This document shows, piece after piece, positions 33,280 through 41,998 of a stretch of DNA of 55,852 bases (the stretch's first letter is position 1; every line of letters starts with the position of its first letter). The position numbers and the translations under genes are program-made. This stretch comes from CBDUQP01 sp965369385 (GTDB lineage: Bacteria > Planctomycetota > Phycisphaerae > SM23-33): assembly GCA_965369385.1 (NCBI GenBank), contig CBDUQP010000005.1, forward strand, positions 1 through 55,852, in the 5' to 3' direction. Below the pieces are notes generated by a model. The model saw only the letters and a list, made by a program, of their open reading frames with translations. It ran no database searches and was not told the DNA's origin.

Positions 33280-34815
33280 GTGGCTACATCGATTCATAAT
33301 CTTGGCGACATATGGCACCGGATGGGGATGGCGCAGCGAGTGTTGTTGTTGGGCGTCGTACTCGGATGCGTGGGAGCGGCGACATTCCTTGTCGGATGGG
33401 CGAGCGAACCGGAATACGTGATGTTGTTCGGAGGCCTAGAGCCGGCCGAGGCGTCACGCATTGTCGAGAAACTCAGAGACGGTGACACGTCCTACAAGCT
33501 CCGCGATGGCGGAACTACCGTGATGGTGCCCGAAGATAAAGTGTATTCACTCAGGCTATCACTTGCTGGTGAAGGCCTGACAGGCGGCGGACAGGAAGGC
33601 TATCAGATTCTCGATAGGAGCGGACTGGGCCAGAGCCCCTCCAGGACAAAGATAGACCATAACCGTGCGATTCAAGGCGAACTGGCCAAGACCATCAAGG
33701 CGTTTGATGTGGTGCAGGATTGCCGGGTTCACATCTCCCGTCCCGAGCGAATGATATTCGATCGCGGGAAGAATGTTGCCACAGCAGCGGTTAGCGTCAA
33801 GATGAAGGGCGGAAGAGGCCTTTCGAATTCGCAGATAGCATCCATCCTAAATGTCGTGGCCGGTGGTGGCGGAGGTGGATTGGTTCCGGAAAACGTAATG
33901 TTGGTTGATGCCCGCACGGGTAACAGCCTGTCCGGTGGATCCAAGGAAAAGGGCAGCGCTTCGGACGGAGCGGATCGCTATCGCAGTGGTGTGGAAAGCA
34001 GTATGGAGCAAAAGGTGTTGCAGTTGCTGGAGATGGCGGTTGGCCGCGGCCGCGTGCAGGTTTCGGTGACAGCAAACGTGATGCGGGAAAGCACTATTGT
34101 CGACACAGTTGTTCATGCCAAAGGCGTTGAGACTCGCAAGAAGACAATGGAAGATACAACCACGCCGGCTGGTGGCAATACCTCAGGTACCAAGGTAGAG
34201 AAGAATGAAGAAGAAATCATTACTCTCCCCAATACGACCACCACACATCGCGAAGAACCCGCAGGCAAGGTAATATCGCGGTCGGTTGGCGTGATTGTGG
34301 ACCTGACTCCTCCCAAGGCAGCAGAAGGGGAAGACGCGACAGCACCGAAGATGCTTTCGGTTGCGGATGTTCAGGAACTGGTAGTGAGCTCCTTGAATCT
34401 CGATATAAGCGGAAAGAAGAACAAAGATGGCATCCTGATTAAGGACAATCTCACGGTCAAAGAAGCAACCCTCATCGGAACGGCTATGCCCGAGCTTGAT
34501 ATGGAACCAGCCGGCATGTTCAGTTCCGAAATAATTCTGGAAATGCTGCGGCAGGGTTCGCTTGGAGTCCTCGTAATCGGCGTGTTGATTGCACTGAGAA
34601 TGCTTGGCGGAAAGAACAAACGCGCCCAGGCATTGTCGGGCGGTGAAGCGGTGGGTGCTCTGGAAGGTGCAGCGGCCGGTGATGTGAGTGCTTTGCTTCC
34701 GGGAGTGGACACCAATACGGATCCACAAATGCTTAAGAGCCAGATAAGCTCAGCCCTCCAGGATAATCCTGACGAAGTGAAGAGACTCTTCCTTAGTTGG
34801 GCAGAAGAACGATAA
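33280..34815 (+). CDS. fliF: Flagellar MS-ring protein FliF
   Basis: FliF forms the MS ring in the inner membrane, the base of the motor. The 511-residue protein has two membrane helices: VLLLGVVLGCVGAATFLVGW near the N-terminus and GSLGVLVIGVLIALRML near residue 440. Between them are the ring-building motifs YVMLFGGLEPAEASRIVEKL, SLAGEGLTGGG, RTKIDHNRAIQGELAKTI and VVAGGGGGGLVPENVMLVD. The cytoplasmic tail (DPQMLKSQISSALQDNPDEVKRLFLSWAEER) is the FliG-binding segment. It uses a GTG start behind AGAAGGA and is followed by fliG after 12 bases. Confidence 0.95.
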   Translation: MATSIHNLGDIWHRMGMAQRVLLLGVVLGCVGAATFLVGWASEPEYVMLFGGLEPAEASRIVEKLRDGDTSYKLRDGGTTVMVPEDKVYSLRLSLAGEGLTGGGQEGYQILDRSGLGQSPSRTKIDHNRAIQGELAKTIKAFDVVQDCRVHISRPERMIFDRGKNVATAAVSVKMKGGRGLSNSQIASILNVVAGGGGGGLVPENVMLVDARTGNSLSGGSKEKGSASDGADRYRSGVESSMEQKVLQLLEMAVGRGRVQVSVTANVMRESTIVDTVVHAKGVETRKKTMEDTTTPAGGNTSGTKVEKNEEEIITLPNTTTTHREEPAGKVISRSVGVIVDLTPPKAAEGEDATAPKMLSVADVQELVVSSLNLDISGKKNKDGILIKDNLTVKEATLIGTAMPELDMEPAGMFSSEIILEMLRQGSLGVLVIGVLIALRMLGGKNKRAQALSGGEAVGALEGAAAGDVSALLPGVDTNTDPQMLKSQISSALQDNPDEVKRLFLSWAEER

Positions 34816-34827
34816 AGGATCTGATAA

Positions 34828-35826
34828 GTGGCAGGAGTCGCAAAAAGACGAGCAGCATTGCTGCTGATGAACCTCGACGCTACGACTGCGTCTGAGCTGT
34901 TACGTGCATGTCCGGCAGAGATGACGCGCGAGATAGCGGCCGAACTCGCTTATCTGCATGCATCGGGCAAGGGCAAGGGCAAGGTCGGACGCAAGACTAT
35001 CCAGGAGTTCTTCACCACGCTGGCAGGTGGCGAAGAGCTTGGCGGAACGTCCTTCATTCGCGAGGTGCTGGGCGACTCCAAGGAAGCGGTCGACGATGTC
35101 TATGACATGGTAGCCAATCGCGATCCCTTCCTGGGAATCAAGAGTTCCAGTGCCGAGGATATCGCGCTTGCCCTCAGGAGAGAGGCTCCCGAAGTGGTGG
35201 CCGTCATTCTGGGTGAGCTGCCGACCGGGCTGGGCGGTGAACTGTTGGCGACACTGGATCCCGATGTCAGGGAACGTGCAGTTTGTTGCCTGGCAGTTGG
35301 CTTGGATATCTCACGCCGTGCGAAGATGAAGATCGCCAGTGCCATTCAACGCACGATGGACGAAGTACGGGATTCCGGCGCCAAAGTGGTGGACGATGAT
35401 ACAAAACTCCGTCAGGTCGCGGTGTTGCTGCAGGGACTGAAGGCGGATGTCCGCGACAGCCTGGTAGGGGCCTTGCGGACCGAAGACACGCAGCGGGGGG
35501 ATACCGTCGCGAGTCTGATGGTGATATGGGGCGATATTAAACGCATTAATGATCGTTGCATGCAGGAAATCCTCCGCAGTGTGGATGCAAGGAATCTGGC
35601 ATTGGCACTCGTCGAAGTTGATCCTGTTACAGCCGACAAGATTCGCGACAACGTTTCGGAACGCGTCAGGGATATGCTTGAGGAAGAATCGTCTCTCCTG
35701 TCGAGTCCGAAGGAAGAAGATGTCCAGACTGCTCGCGAAGAAATATTGAATGGATTAAGAGATATGAACCAGAAGGGCGATCTCATCTTCGATTACGAAC
35801 GGACTGAGGAGGAAGAAGGTGAGTGA
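34828..35826 (+). CDS. fliG: Flagellar motor switch protein FliG
   Basis: FliG is the rotor protein that meets the MotA stator and transmits switching. The 332-residue protein has the N-terminal FliF-binding domain (KRRAALLLMNLDATTASELLRACPAEMTREIAAEL), the armadillo-like middle domain with EEAPEVVA-like REAPEVVAVILGELP, and the C-terminal torque domain. Its length is normal. A GTG start is used. The acidic tail (DYERTEEEEGE) is somewhat extended. Its end overlaps the fliH start by eight bases. Confidence 0.95.
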   Translation: MAGVAKRRAALLLMNLDATTASELLRACPAEMTREIAAELAYLHASGKGKGKVGRKTIQEFFTTLAGGEELGGTSFIREVLGDSKEAVDDVYDMVANRDPFLGIKSSSAEDIALALRREAPEVVAVILGELPTGLGGELLATLDPDVRERAVCCLAVGLDISRRAKMKIASAIQRTMDEVRDSGAKVVDDDTKLRQVAVLLQGLKADVRDSLVGALRTEDTQRGDTVASLMVIWGDIKRINDRCMQEILRSVDARNLALALVEVDPVTADKIRDNVSERVRDMLEEESSLLSSPKEEDVQTAREEILNGLRDMNQKGDLIFDYERTEEEEGE

Positions 35827-36403
35827 TAGGATGGTGAAAGTCAGGATGTCTTCAATGCCTATGGCTGTGAAGGTAAGCAGTGGAGAGATGTTGAGCCCAG
35901 ATGCTTGCCAGCAGCAACTCCTGCAGGTGAAGATCGACAGGCAGGAAAAGGCGATCGCCGGACTTCAAGCCCAGCTCCACAGCGCAAGCGCAGAATCCCG
36001 TCAGGTGGAGCAGGCTCTCACCGATTGCCTCAGGCAACTCAGGGAATTTCAGGAACAACTGGTGAAAGATGCCGAGGGACAGCTTGTCGGTCTGGCGGTC
36101 GATATCGCCGGAAAGATCCTTTGCAAGGAAATCGAAGACGGAAATTACGATATAGACGCCATAGTTACAGAAGCACTGTCGCACCTGTCGTCACGGAATG
36201 ATGTGGTTATTCACCTGAATCCCGAAGACCTGGCCGCCTCGCAGTTGAGCAATGGTCAGTCCACTGGAACGGACAATGTGCAATTCGTGGCTGATTCTGG
36301 CGTTCCGCGTGCACAATGCATGCTGGAAACCCAGGAAGGAATAGTTGAAACCGCAATCAAGCAGACGCTCGACGATCTGGCGGATGCCCTTACGCAGGAA
36401 TGA
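35819..36403 (+). CDS. fliH: Flagellar export ATPase regulator FliH
   Basis: FliH holds the FliI ATPase and links it to the C ring. The 194-residue protein has an N-terminal coiled coil (QQLLQVKIDRQEKAIAGLQAQL) and a C-terminal FliH/HrpE-type domain (LVGLAVDIAGKILCKEIEDGNYDIDAIVTEALSHLSSRNDVVIHLNPEDL, then GIVETAIKQTLDDLADAL). The GTG start overlaps fliG by eight bases. A 107-base gap with small hairpins separates it from fliI. Confidence 0.92.
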   Translation: MSDRMVKVRMSSMPMAVKVSSGEMLSPDACQQQLLQVKIDRQEKAIAGLQAQLHSASAESRQVEQALTDCLRQLREFQEQLVKDAEGQLVGLAVDIAGKILCKEIEDGNYDIDAIVTEALSHLSSRNDVVIHLNPEDLAASQLSNGQSTGTDNVQFVADSGVPRAQCMLETQEGIVETAIKQTLDDLADALTQE

Positions 36404-36510
36404 GTATTTCGTAATGACGAAACCGGCGGTTGCAGCCGTTAGTGAACGCCGACCGGCCCGCCGCGATGTGCGGGCGAATATCGATTAGTGTTACGCGACA
36501 TGAGTTAGCT
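36404..36510. other. Structured gap between fliH and fliI
   Basis: The gap contains a small perfect hairpin TTTCGT-AATG-ACGAAA at 36407-36422 and G+C-rich inverted segments (CCCGCC, GCGGG) at about 36455-36475. It may be an RNA-processing or attenuation element in an otherwise tightly packed run. Confidence 0.35.
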
Positions 36511-37884
36511 ATGATTCTTGATCTTGATAAATATAGAAAGCGGCTGAAAAACTTGGACCTGCTGCCTTGCAGGGGGTCGGTTGTTCGCGTGTCGGGAATG
36601 ACGGTGGAGTCCAAAGGTCCGCCCGTTGGTATCGGCGAGATATGTGAGATTATCGTCTCGGGCGGAAAGCGCGTGCCGGCTGAGGTGGTGGGTTTCCGCG
36701 ATAAGCTTCGCGTGCTGCTGCCGTTGGCGGGTATCGAAGGTGTAAGCCCCGGTGCCCAGGTGGTCGCAAGTGCAGTTCACAGGCATATTGCGCTCGGGCC
36801 GGAACTGCTTGGCAGAGTGATTGATGCAATGGGCAAGCCCATCGACGGGCTGGGCCCACTGATGGGGACTGATTACAGACCTCTGGATGCTCCGGCGCCT
36901 GCCCCGCTCAGCAGGACCCCGATTACCGAACCACTGAGTTTTGGTGTGAGGAGCTTTGATGGTTTGCTTACATGCGGAAAGGGCCAGAGAATAGGAATCT
37001 TTGCCGGTAGCGGAGTTGGCAAGAGCACGCTGCTCGGTGAAATCGCCCAGGCCAATTCCGCAGATGTCAATGTCCTCGTGCTCGTTGGGGAACGCGGCCG
37101 CGAGGTAAGGCACTTCCTGGAAGAGTCTCTGGGCCCCGAGGGGCTCGCCAAGAGCGTGGTTGCGGTGGCAACGTCAGATACTTCACCTATACAGCGGGTT
37201 AAGGTGGCATTCACAGCCACCACCATCGCGGAATACTTTCGTGATCGCGGGAAGAACGTGATGTTTATGATGGATTCCATCACGCGATTCGCCCAGGCCC
37301 AGCGCGAGATAGGTCTTGCCGCCGGCGAACCTCCGACGACTAAAGGTTACACGCCGAGCGTATTCAGCATGTTACCAAAACTGACCGAACGCCTTGGATG
37401 TGCAGAGAACGGAAGTATTACCGGTATCTACACGACTCTCGTAGAGGGCGACGACATGAATGATCCGGTGGCTGATTCTGTTCGCAGTCTTCTGGACGGG
37501 CACGTTGTTCTCAGCCGCAAACTGGCAGAGCAGGGACATTATCCTGCAGTTGACATCCTTCAGAGTGTCAGCAGGTTGATGACTTCGGTAGTCAGCTCCG
37601 ATCATCAGGCTGCGGCCCGGCGTATGCGGGCGATCTACTCGACATACCGCGATGCCGAGGACCTGATAAACATAGGAGCTCTTGCCCCTGGCGCCAACCC
37701 GAAGATAGACATGTCGATCGCGTTGATGGACCGGATTCTCGATTTCCTGATACAGGAAACGTCGACTCGGACAGGGTTTGACCAGACCGTGAAGCAGATG
37801 ATGGACATAACCGAACCGTGGGCTGCGTTGGAAGGTCCCCAGGCAATGCAGAGGCAAGCCAAGGCTCTTCCCGTACATCAATAG
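36511..37884 (+). CDS. fliI: Flagellum-specific ATPase FliI
   Basis: FliI is the hexameric ATPase of the flagellar type III export system. The 457-residue protein has an F1-beta-like N-domain, Walker A GSGVGKST at about residues 166-173, Walker B FMMDSITR, the family signature PPTTKGYTPSVFSMLPKL and a C-terminal helical domain. The ATG at 36511 is used because the family N-terminus (MILDLDKYRKRL) starts there; the upstream frame from 36430 has no matching sequence. FliJ follows after 15 bases. Confidence 0.95.
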   Translation: MILDLDKYRKRLKNLDLLPCRGSVVRVSGMTVESKGPPVGIGEICEIIVSGGKRVPAEVVGFRDKLRVLLPLAGIEGVSPGAQVVASAVHRHIALGPELLGRVIDAMGKPIDGLGPLMGTDYRPLDAPAPAPLSRTPITEPLSFGVRSFDGLLTCGKGQRIGIFAGSGVGKSTLLGEIAQANSADVNVLVLVGERGREVRHFLEESLGPEGLAKSVVAVATSDTSPIQRVKVAFTATTIAEYFRDRGKNVMFMMDSITRFAQAQREIGLAAGEPPTTKGYTPSVFSMLPKLTERLGCAENGSITGIYTTLVEGDDMNDPVADSVRSLLDGHVVLSRKLAEQGHYPAVDILQSVSRLMTSVVSSDHQAAARRMRAIYSTYRDAEDLINIGALAPGANPKIDMSIALMDRILDFLIQETSTRTGFDQTVKQMMDITEPWAALEGPQAMQRQAKALPVHQ

Positions 37885-37899
37885 AGATGATGGATACCG

Positions 37900-38355
37900 A
37901 TGAAAAAGTTCGTTTGGCCATTACAGCGTCTTCTGGACGTGACGAAAAAGCGCGAGCAGGCAATGAAGTCGGAGCTTGTGGCACTGAATCAGCGGATAGT
38001 GCGGCTGGGTCAGGAAATCGAAAGCTGTCACGCCGATATCCAGCGAATGATTCAGGAGATATCGCGGCAGCCGATAGAAGTGCGGATGACCTATGCCCAG
38101 CAGGTGGCAGCCTACACAACGGTGATCGAACGGCGTGCTGCGTCGTTGGGATTGGATCGCTCGAAACTGAACGAAGAGAAGACACAAAAGACAGAGCAGT
38201 TGATGAAGGTTCGTGCTTCACGGGAGGCGATGGAGAAGATGCGGAATATCGCTTTGACCGAATATCGCAGGCAAGCGGTAGTTGCCGAACAGAAACAACT
38301 GGACGAAAGCGCACAAATAGGCTTTGCAAGGCGACTTGGCAACTCAAGAGCCTAA
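37900..38355 (+). CDS. fliJ: Flagellar export chaperone FliJ
   Basis: FliJ is the coiled-coil stalk of the FliI ATPase and escorts export chaperones. The 151-residue protein starts KKFVWPLQRLLDVTKKREQAMKSELVALNQ, a good match to the FliJ N-terminal pattern, and is helical throughout with heptad periodicity. The position after fliI supports the call, since the sequence of FliJ is poorly conserved. No signal or membrane segment is present. Confidence 0.88.
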   Translation: MKKFVWPLQRLLDVTKKREQAMKSELVALNQRIVRLGQEIESCHADIQRMIQEISRQPIEVRMTYAQQVAAYTTVIERRAASLGLDRSKLNEEKTQKTEQLMKVRASREAMEKMRNIALTEYRRQAVVAEQKQLDESAQIGFARRLGNSRA

Positions 38356-38373
38356 AAATCTGGGAGCAGGGAA

Positions 38374-39036
38374 ATGTTTGATAAGAAGAATATCATAATA
38401 CTGGCAACCGTCGCGATAGTATCGTTTGGAGGGGCATTGGTCGTCTCGATGCTCATACCCAAGGATGTTCCCATGCCGCCGGCAGGACAGGGCAGCGCAA
38501 AGGATGCGGTGGCCGATATGATAGGGCCTTCCGGCGTTCCTGCGGGCGTGCCCGTAAACCTTGATCCCACAAGGAGACAGCTTCACAGACTGATTGTTTC
38601 TCTTCGGCAGGAGAAGAACGAAGTGGAAGAGATGAAAAGGAAGCTTCGTTTGAGGGAGAAGAGGATCAAAATAGCCGAAGAAAGTCTTGTGCGGCGAGCC
38701 AAAGACGTACAGGCACTGGAGATGGCACTTACGGCGCCCCTCAAGAGACTGGACGAGAAGTACAAGAAGATTACCGAGGGGCAGGTATCCATCACACGTG
38801 AGGATGAAATAATGATTCGTCATATGGCGGCCAAGCATGAGAAGATGAGTGCAGAGGCATGTGCCAAGATTATTGAGCGAATGTGGCAGAATCAGGAACA
38901 CGATGATGTCGTAAAGCTGATGACTTATATGGACATAAAGAAGGCTGCAAAGGTGATGAACCAGTTGGATGTGGATATAGCGGCTGCGATGAACGACAAA
39001 TGGAAACGAGTTCGTATACCGGCAGAGGATAGGTAA
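38374..39036 (+). CDS. MotE-like flagellar protein with MgtE-N-type domain
   Basis: This 220-residue protein has one N-terminal membrane helix (IIILATVAIVSFGGALVVSML). A long coiled coil follows at about residues 65-125 (LIVSLRQEKNEVEEMKRKLRLREKRIKIAEESL), then a C-terminal domain resembling the MgtE N-terminal fold (MAAKHEKMSAEACAKIIERMWQNQEHDDVVKLMTYMDIKKAAKVMNQLD). This layout is that of MotE-type proteins found between fliJ and the stator genes in several phyla. Stator chaperoning is the known role of some members; here it is an inference. motA begins six bases later. Confidence 0.85.
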   Translation: MFDKKNIIILATVAIVSFGGALVVSMLIPKDVPMPPAGQGSAKDAVADMIGPSGVPAGVPVNLDPTRRQLHRLIVSLRQEKNEVEEMKRKLRLREKRIKIAEESLVRRAKDVQALEMALTAPLKRLDEKYKKITEGQVSITREDEIMIRHMAAKHEKMSAEACAKIIERMWQNQEHDDVVKLMTYMDIKKAAKVMNQLDVDIAAAMNDKWKRVRIPAEDR

Positions 39037-39042
39037 GAAAAA

Positions 39043-39813
39043 GTGGATCTTGCAACATTAATAGGATTGCTTGCATGTTTCGGGTGTGTGACCTCCTCGA
39101 TTCTGCTTGGCGGCGACCCAATGGCCTTCATACACGTTCCTTCGATGGCAATTGTTGTCGGCGGTATGGTATCGTCGACGATGATCCATTTCTCGATGGA
39201 CCAATTCTTCAGTATTTTTGCCATCGTGAAAAAGACGTTGCTGTTCAAGCTCCCCAGTGAGGGTGACTTGACGCAGCAGATGGTGAACTTCTCGGCCATC
39301 AATCGTCGCGATGGTGTTTTGGCACTCGAGCAGCAGATTGCGAAACTGGACGACCAGTTTCTTATCAAGGGTCTGCAAATGGTAATTGATGGGCAGGACG
39401 CTGAGACTATCGAGGATCAATTGATTGTCGATATCCAATACTTGCAGGAACGCCATTCAGTGGGCAAGAAGATCCTGGATTTCATGGGAGCCTCGGCCCC
39501 GGCGTTCGGCATGATCGGTACGCTCATCGGCCTGGTGCAGATGCTTGGCAATCTGTCTGACCCCAGCAGTATCGGTGCAGGTATGGCGGTGGCACTCATT
39601 ACCACATTCTATGGTGCTGTGCTGGCGAACGTCGTGTTCATTCCGCTTTCCGGCAAATTGGCTATTCGCTCTCAGGGCGAGATGATTCTCAGGGAGATGA
39701 CGGTTGTCGGGCTCCTGGGTATCTCGCGTGGGGAGAGTCCCACCAATGTCAGGGAACGAATGCAGGCGTTTGTGTCCGACAAGCACCGCGAAGAACTCAA
39801 GCCGAGCATCTAG
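39043..39813 (+). CDS. motA: Flagellar stator protein MotA
   Basis: MotA is the membrane stator subunit that converts ion flow to torque. The 256-residue protein has four hydrophobic segments, the cytoplasmic loop containing INRRDGVLALEQQI, where family residues contact FliG, and the conserved channel motif GASAPAFGMIGTLIGLVQML with its essential Pro. A GTG start follows the MotE-like gene closely. A 165-base gap with a hairpin separates it from the first motB-like gene. Confidence 0.94.
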   Translation: MDLATLIGLLACFGCVTSSILLGGDPMAFIHVPSMAIVVGGMVSSTMIHFSMDQFFSIFAIVKKTLLFKLPSEGDLTQQMVNFSAINRRDGVLALEQQIAKLDDQFLIKGLQMVIDGQDAETIEDQLIVDIQYLQERHSVGKKILDFMGASAPAFGMIGTLIGLVQMLGNLSDPSSIGAGMAVALITTFYGAVLANVVFIPLSGKLAIRSQGEMILREMTVVGLLGISRGESPTNVRERMQAFVSDKHREELKPSI

Positions 39814-39897
39814 TACTTTGTAACGGAGACTCTGACTTGTCGCGACGTAGCTCGCAGAGCGAAGACGGGTCGGTTCTTAGTACTCGTAAGTCAATAA

Positions 39898-39917
39898 CCG
39901 GCCTCAACTGTGGCCGG
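39898..39917. other. Stem-loop between motA and the motB-like pair
   Basis: CCGGCC-TCAACTGT-GGCCGG is a perfect 6-bp G+C stem in the motA-motB gap, extended more loosely by flanking AATAA and GTTAT. No T tract follows. It may tune downstream expression and so the stator stoichiometry. Confidence 0.45.
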
Positions 39918-39978
39918 CAAGTTATCGAAATACATTGCTAATAGATACTAATGGAGCATTAACCGGAACTCCGGTGTT

Positions 39979-40656
39979 ATGGCCAAGCAACGCAAAAAAC
40001 GTCCCCCGGATTCGGGCCCGAGCGAGGACTGGATTGTCACGTTCAGTGATTGCATGATGTTGCTGTTGTGTTTCTTCGTCATGTTGTTGAGCTTCTCATC
40101 CTTCGACGAGTCGTCCCTGCAACAGCTCGGCGGTGTCATATTGATGCCGAGCAATTTCAGCGTCAGCGACGATAGCGATGACACCAGCAAGCCGACTTTC
40201 GTGAAGCCGATTGATCGCCCGATGGACGTTACGACCGTGGGCTCGGAGATATACTCCGATGCTGAGCAGAAACGGATCAAGAATCCGAAGAAGTATGAGC
40301 AGGTGCTGGATGAGGATGCATACAAGGATCGCCGTGTGTTTTCATTGAGGCGCAGCGATCTGTTCTGGGCGAAAGGTGCAACGGTAACTGCGAAAGGGCG
40401 CAAGAAACTTAAGAAAATAGCTGCTTTCCTCAAGGTTCTTCCCTGCAGGGTGGTCATTTCCCTGCGAGGTGACAATGATCTGGAATTGGGCCTGAAGAGA
40501 TCGGTCGCAGTAATGAGGTACTTCACGCAGCCGGGCAAGGGCGGCGCGGATGCCAATCTATTCAGCGTGGCTGCCGGTAGCGGTAGTGATGAGAAGAAAT
40601 TCGATGGAGAGCCATATATTGAACTGGCGCTTCTTTCCGGGAAGGCTCTACGGTGA
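39979..40656 (+). CDS. MotB-like stator protein, first copy
   Basis: This 225-residue protein has the MotB N-terminal helix EDWIVTFSDCMMLLLCFFVMLLSFS with the proton-carrying Asp24. The C-terminal region (about 120-220) has an OmpA-like outline (FWAKGATVTAKGRKKLKKIAAFLK, then VVISLRGDNDLELGLKRSVAVMRYF). The usual peptidoglycan-binding signature with conserved Asp and Arg is weak. It is followed by a second, different MotB-like gene with a four-base overlap. One MotB normally suffices, so the two may form mixed or alternative stators. Confidence 0.88.
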   Translation: MAKQRKKRPPDSGPSEDWIVTFSDCMMLLLCFFVMLLSFSSFDESSLQQLGGVILMPSNFSVSDDSDDTSKPTFVKPIDRPMDVTTVGSEIYSDAEQKRIKNPKKYEQVLDEDAYKDRRVFSLRRSDLFWAKGATVTAKGRKKLKKIAAFLKVLPCRVVISLRGDNDLELGLKRSVAVMRYFTQPGKGGADANLFSVAAGSGSDEKKFDGEPYIELALLSGKALR

Positions 40657-41399
40657 GCAAGAAAGTAGAAAAACCCGATGAACCTGATCCAGGAATTCCA
40701 GCGTGGATTGTTTCCTTTTCGGACATGGTTACACTGCTGCTGGCGTTCTTCGTGCTTCTTCAGTCGTTTGCCAAGCCGATCGATCCGAACAAGTTCAATT
40801 TGGGCAGAGGAGCTTTTCGCCGCGCGATAAGCGGACTTGGTTTGCCTTCATGGCTCACCAGCCAGGCTAGCAGGATGGATATGGACCAGGTGGCTCCCAA
40901 GAACCCCATGGAAGAAGATGAAAACGCGAATGAAGAAAGTGTCAAGGATGCGGATGATGATCGGATTCGCGATTTTTTCAACAGGGTACGTGAAGATTTA
41001 AAAACCGAAGTTGATGACTCTCGCCAGAGAATGATAGACATTGGTGCCACGCGAGTGAAATTCGCCAAAGGCAGATGGGATCTTGATCAAACGGCGAAAA
41101 GCCTGCTGGATAAGCGACTCAACAGCTTCCAGATGCTTTCTCCCCAAAAAAGAATACGGATATATGTTGTGGGATTGGCAGGTGACGTGGGAGGCGGGCC
41201 GCGCAAGTGGCTGGTCTCGGCCAGGCGGGCAGAGGCGGCTGCGAATTACTTGCGAAAAAGGCTGGCAACGAATATATCCCAAGGTAAATGGCAAATACAC
41301 ACATGGGGCGAAGGCGATGGTGGTCAGTGGAGCAAGGCCAGGCAAATTGATGCCAGGCATACTTCCATCGCCTTGGCAACTATGGAGATAACGCAGTAA
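40653..41399 (+). CDS. motB: MotB-like stator protein, second copy
   Basis: This 248-residue protein has PAWIVSFSDMVTLLLAFFVLLQSFA with Asp24, a closer match to canonical MotB than the first copy. Its OmpA-like domain has the family SARRAEAAANYLRKRL helix and a degenerate VVGLAGDVGGG before it, so peptidoglycan binding is more likely here. A long charged linker (about residues 75-110, rich in Asp/Glu/Asn) precedes that domain. It starts with GTG, overlapping the first copy by four bases. FliL follows. Confidence 0.88.
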   Translation: MSKKVEKPDEPDPGIPAWIVSFSDMVTLLLAFFVLLQSFAKPIDPNKFNLGRGAFRRAISGLGLPSWLTSQASRMDMDQVAPKNPMEEDENANEESVKDADDDRIRDFFNRVREDLKTEVDDSRQRMIDIGATRVKFAKGRWDLDQTAKSLLDKRLNSFQMLSPQKRIRIYVVGLAGDVGGGPRKWLVSARRAEAAANYLRKRLATNISQGKWQIHTWGEGDGGQWSKARQIDARHTSIALATMEITQ

Positions 41400-41422
41400 G
41401 GCAAATTGACGAGGTAACAAAC

Positions 41423-41998
41423 ATGGCCGACGAAAAAGACAATCCATTTGCGAGCAAAGACACCGGCACATCGGGCGTTGTGGGGTTGCTGGGCAATATC
41501 GGGATGTATCTGCTTGTGTTGGCTATTTGCGCCACAGGCGGGTATCTTGCCGGTGCCCCGCTTCGAAAGGTCCAAGGCGGGGTGGATGCAAGCCAGCAGG
41601 ATATGCAAGCTCAACCGCAGCAGGGAGAGCAGACATTGGCGACGAAAGACCAAACAGCCGCCAAACCTGTTGGCAAAACGAAAATGATCCCGATGAAGGA
41701 TGTCATCACGGTGAGCCTGAAAGGTGCCCGGGGCAATCGCCATCTGCGATGCAAACTTAGCCTCGAAGTGCGAGAGGAGGATCATAAGGGTGCTAGTACG
41801 CTGATGGATGAGAAAACTACTGTTCTCAAGAGCTGGTTGTTGATGTATTTTAACGGCAAGACTGTGCAGGATCTGGCAGGCAATGAGAATATGCATCGGG
41901 TTGCCAGAGAGGTCGCTGATGCCTTCAATGAGGAGTTGTGGCCCAACGAGAGCGGGCAGATCTTGAAAGTGTACTTCGAGGAGTGGCTTACGAATTGA
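41423..41998 (+). CDS. fliL: Flagellar basal body-associated protein FliL
   Basis: FliL is a single-pass membrane protein that surrounds and supports the stator. The 191-residue protein has one membrane helix (LLGNIGMYLLVLAICATGGYL) and a periplasmic C-domain (VSLKGARGNRHLRCKLSLEVRE, then LLMYFNGKTVQDLAG and ILKVYFEEWLTN, the typical FliL end). GAGGTAA precedes the ATG. It overlaps the fliM TTG start by four bases. Confidence 0.9.
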   Translation: MADEKDNPFASKDTGTSGVVGLLGNIGMYLLVLAICATGGYLAGAPLRKVQGGVDASQQDMQAQPQQGEQTLATKDQTAAKPVGKTKMIPMKDVITVSLKGARGNRHLRCKLSLEVREEDHKGASTLMDEKTTVLKSWLLMYFNGKTVQDLAGNENMHRVAREVADAFNEELWPNESGQILKVYFEEWLTN

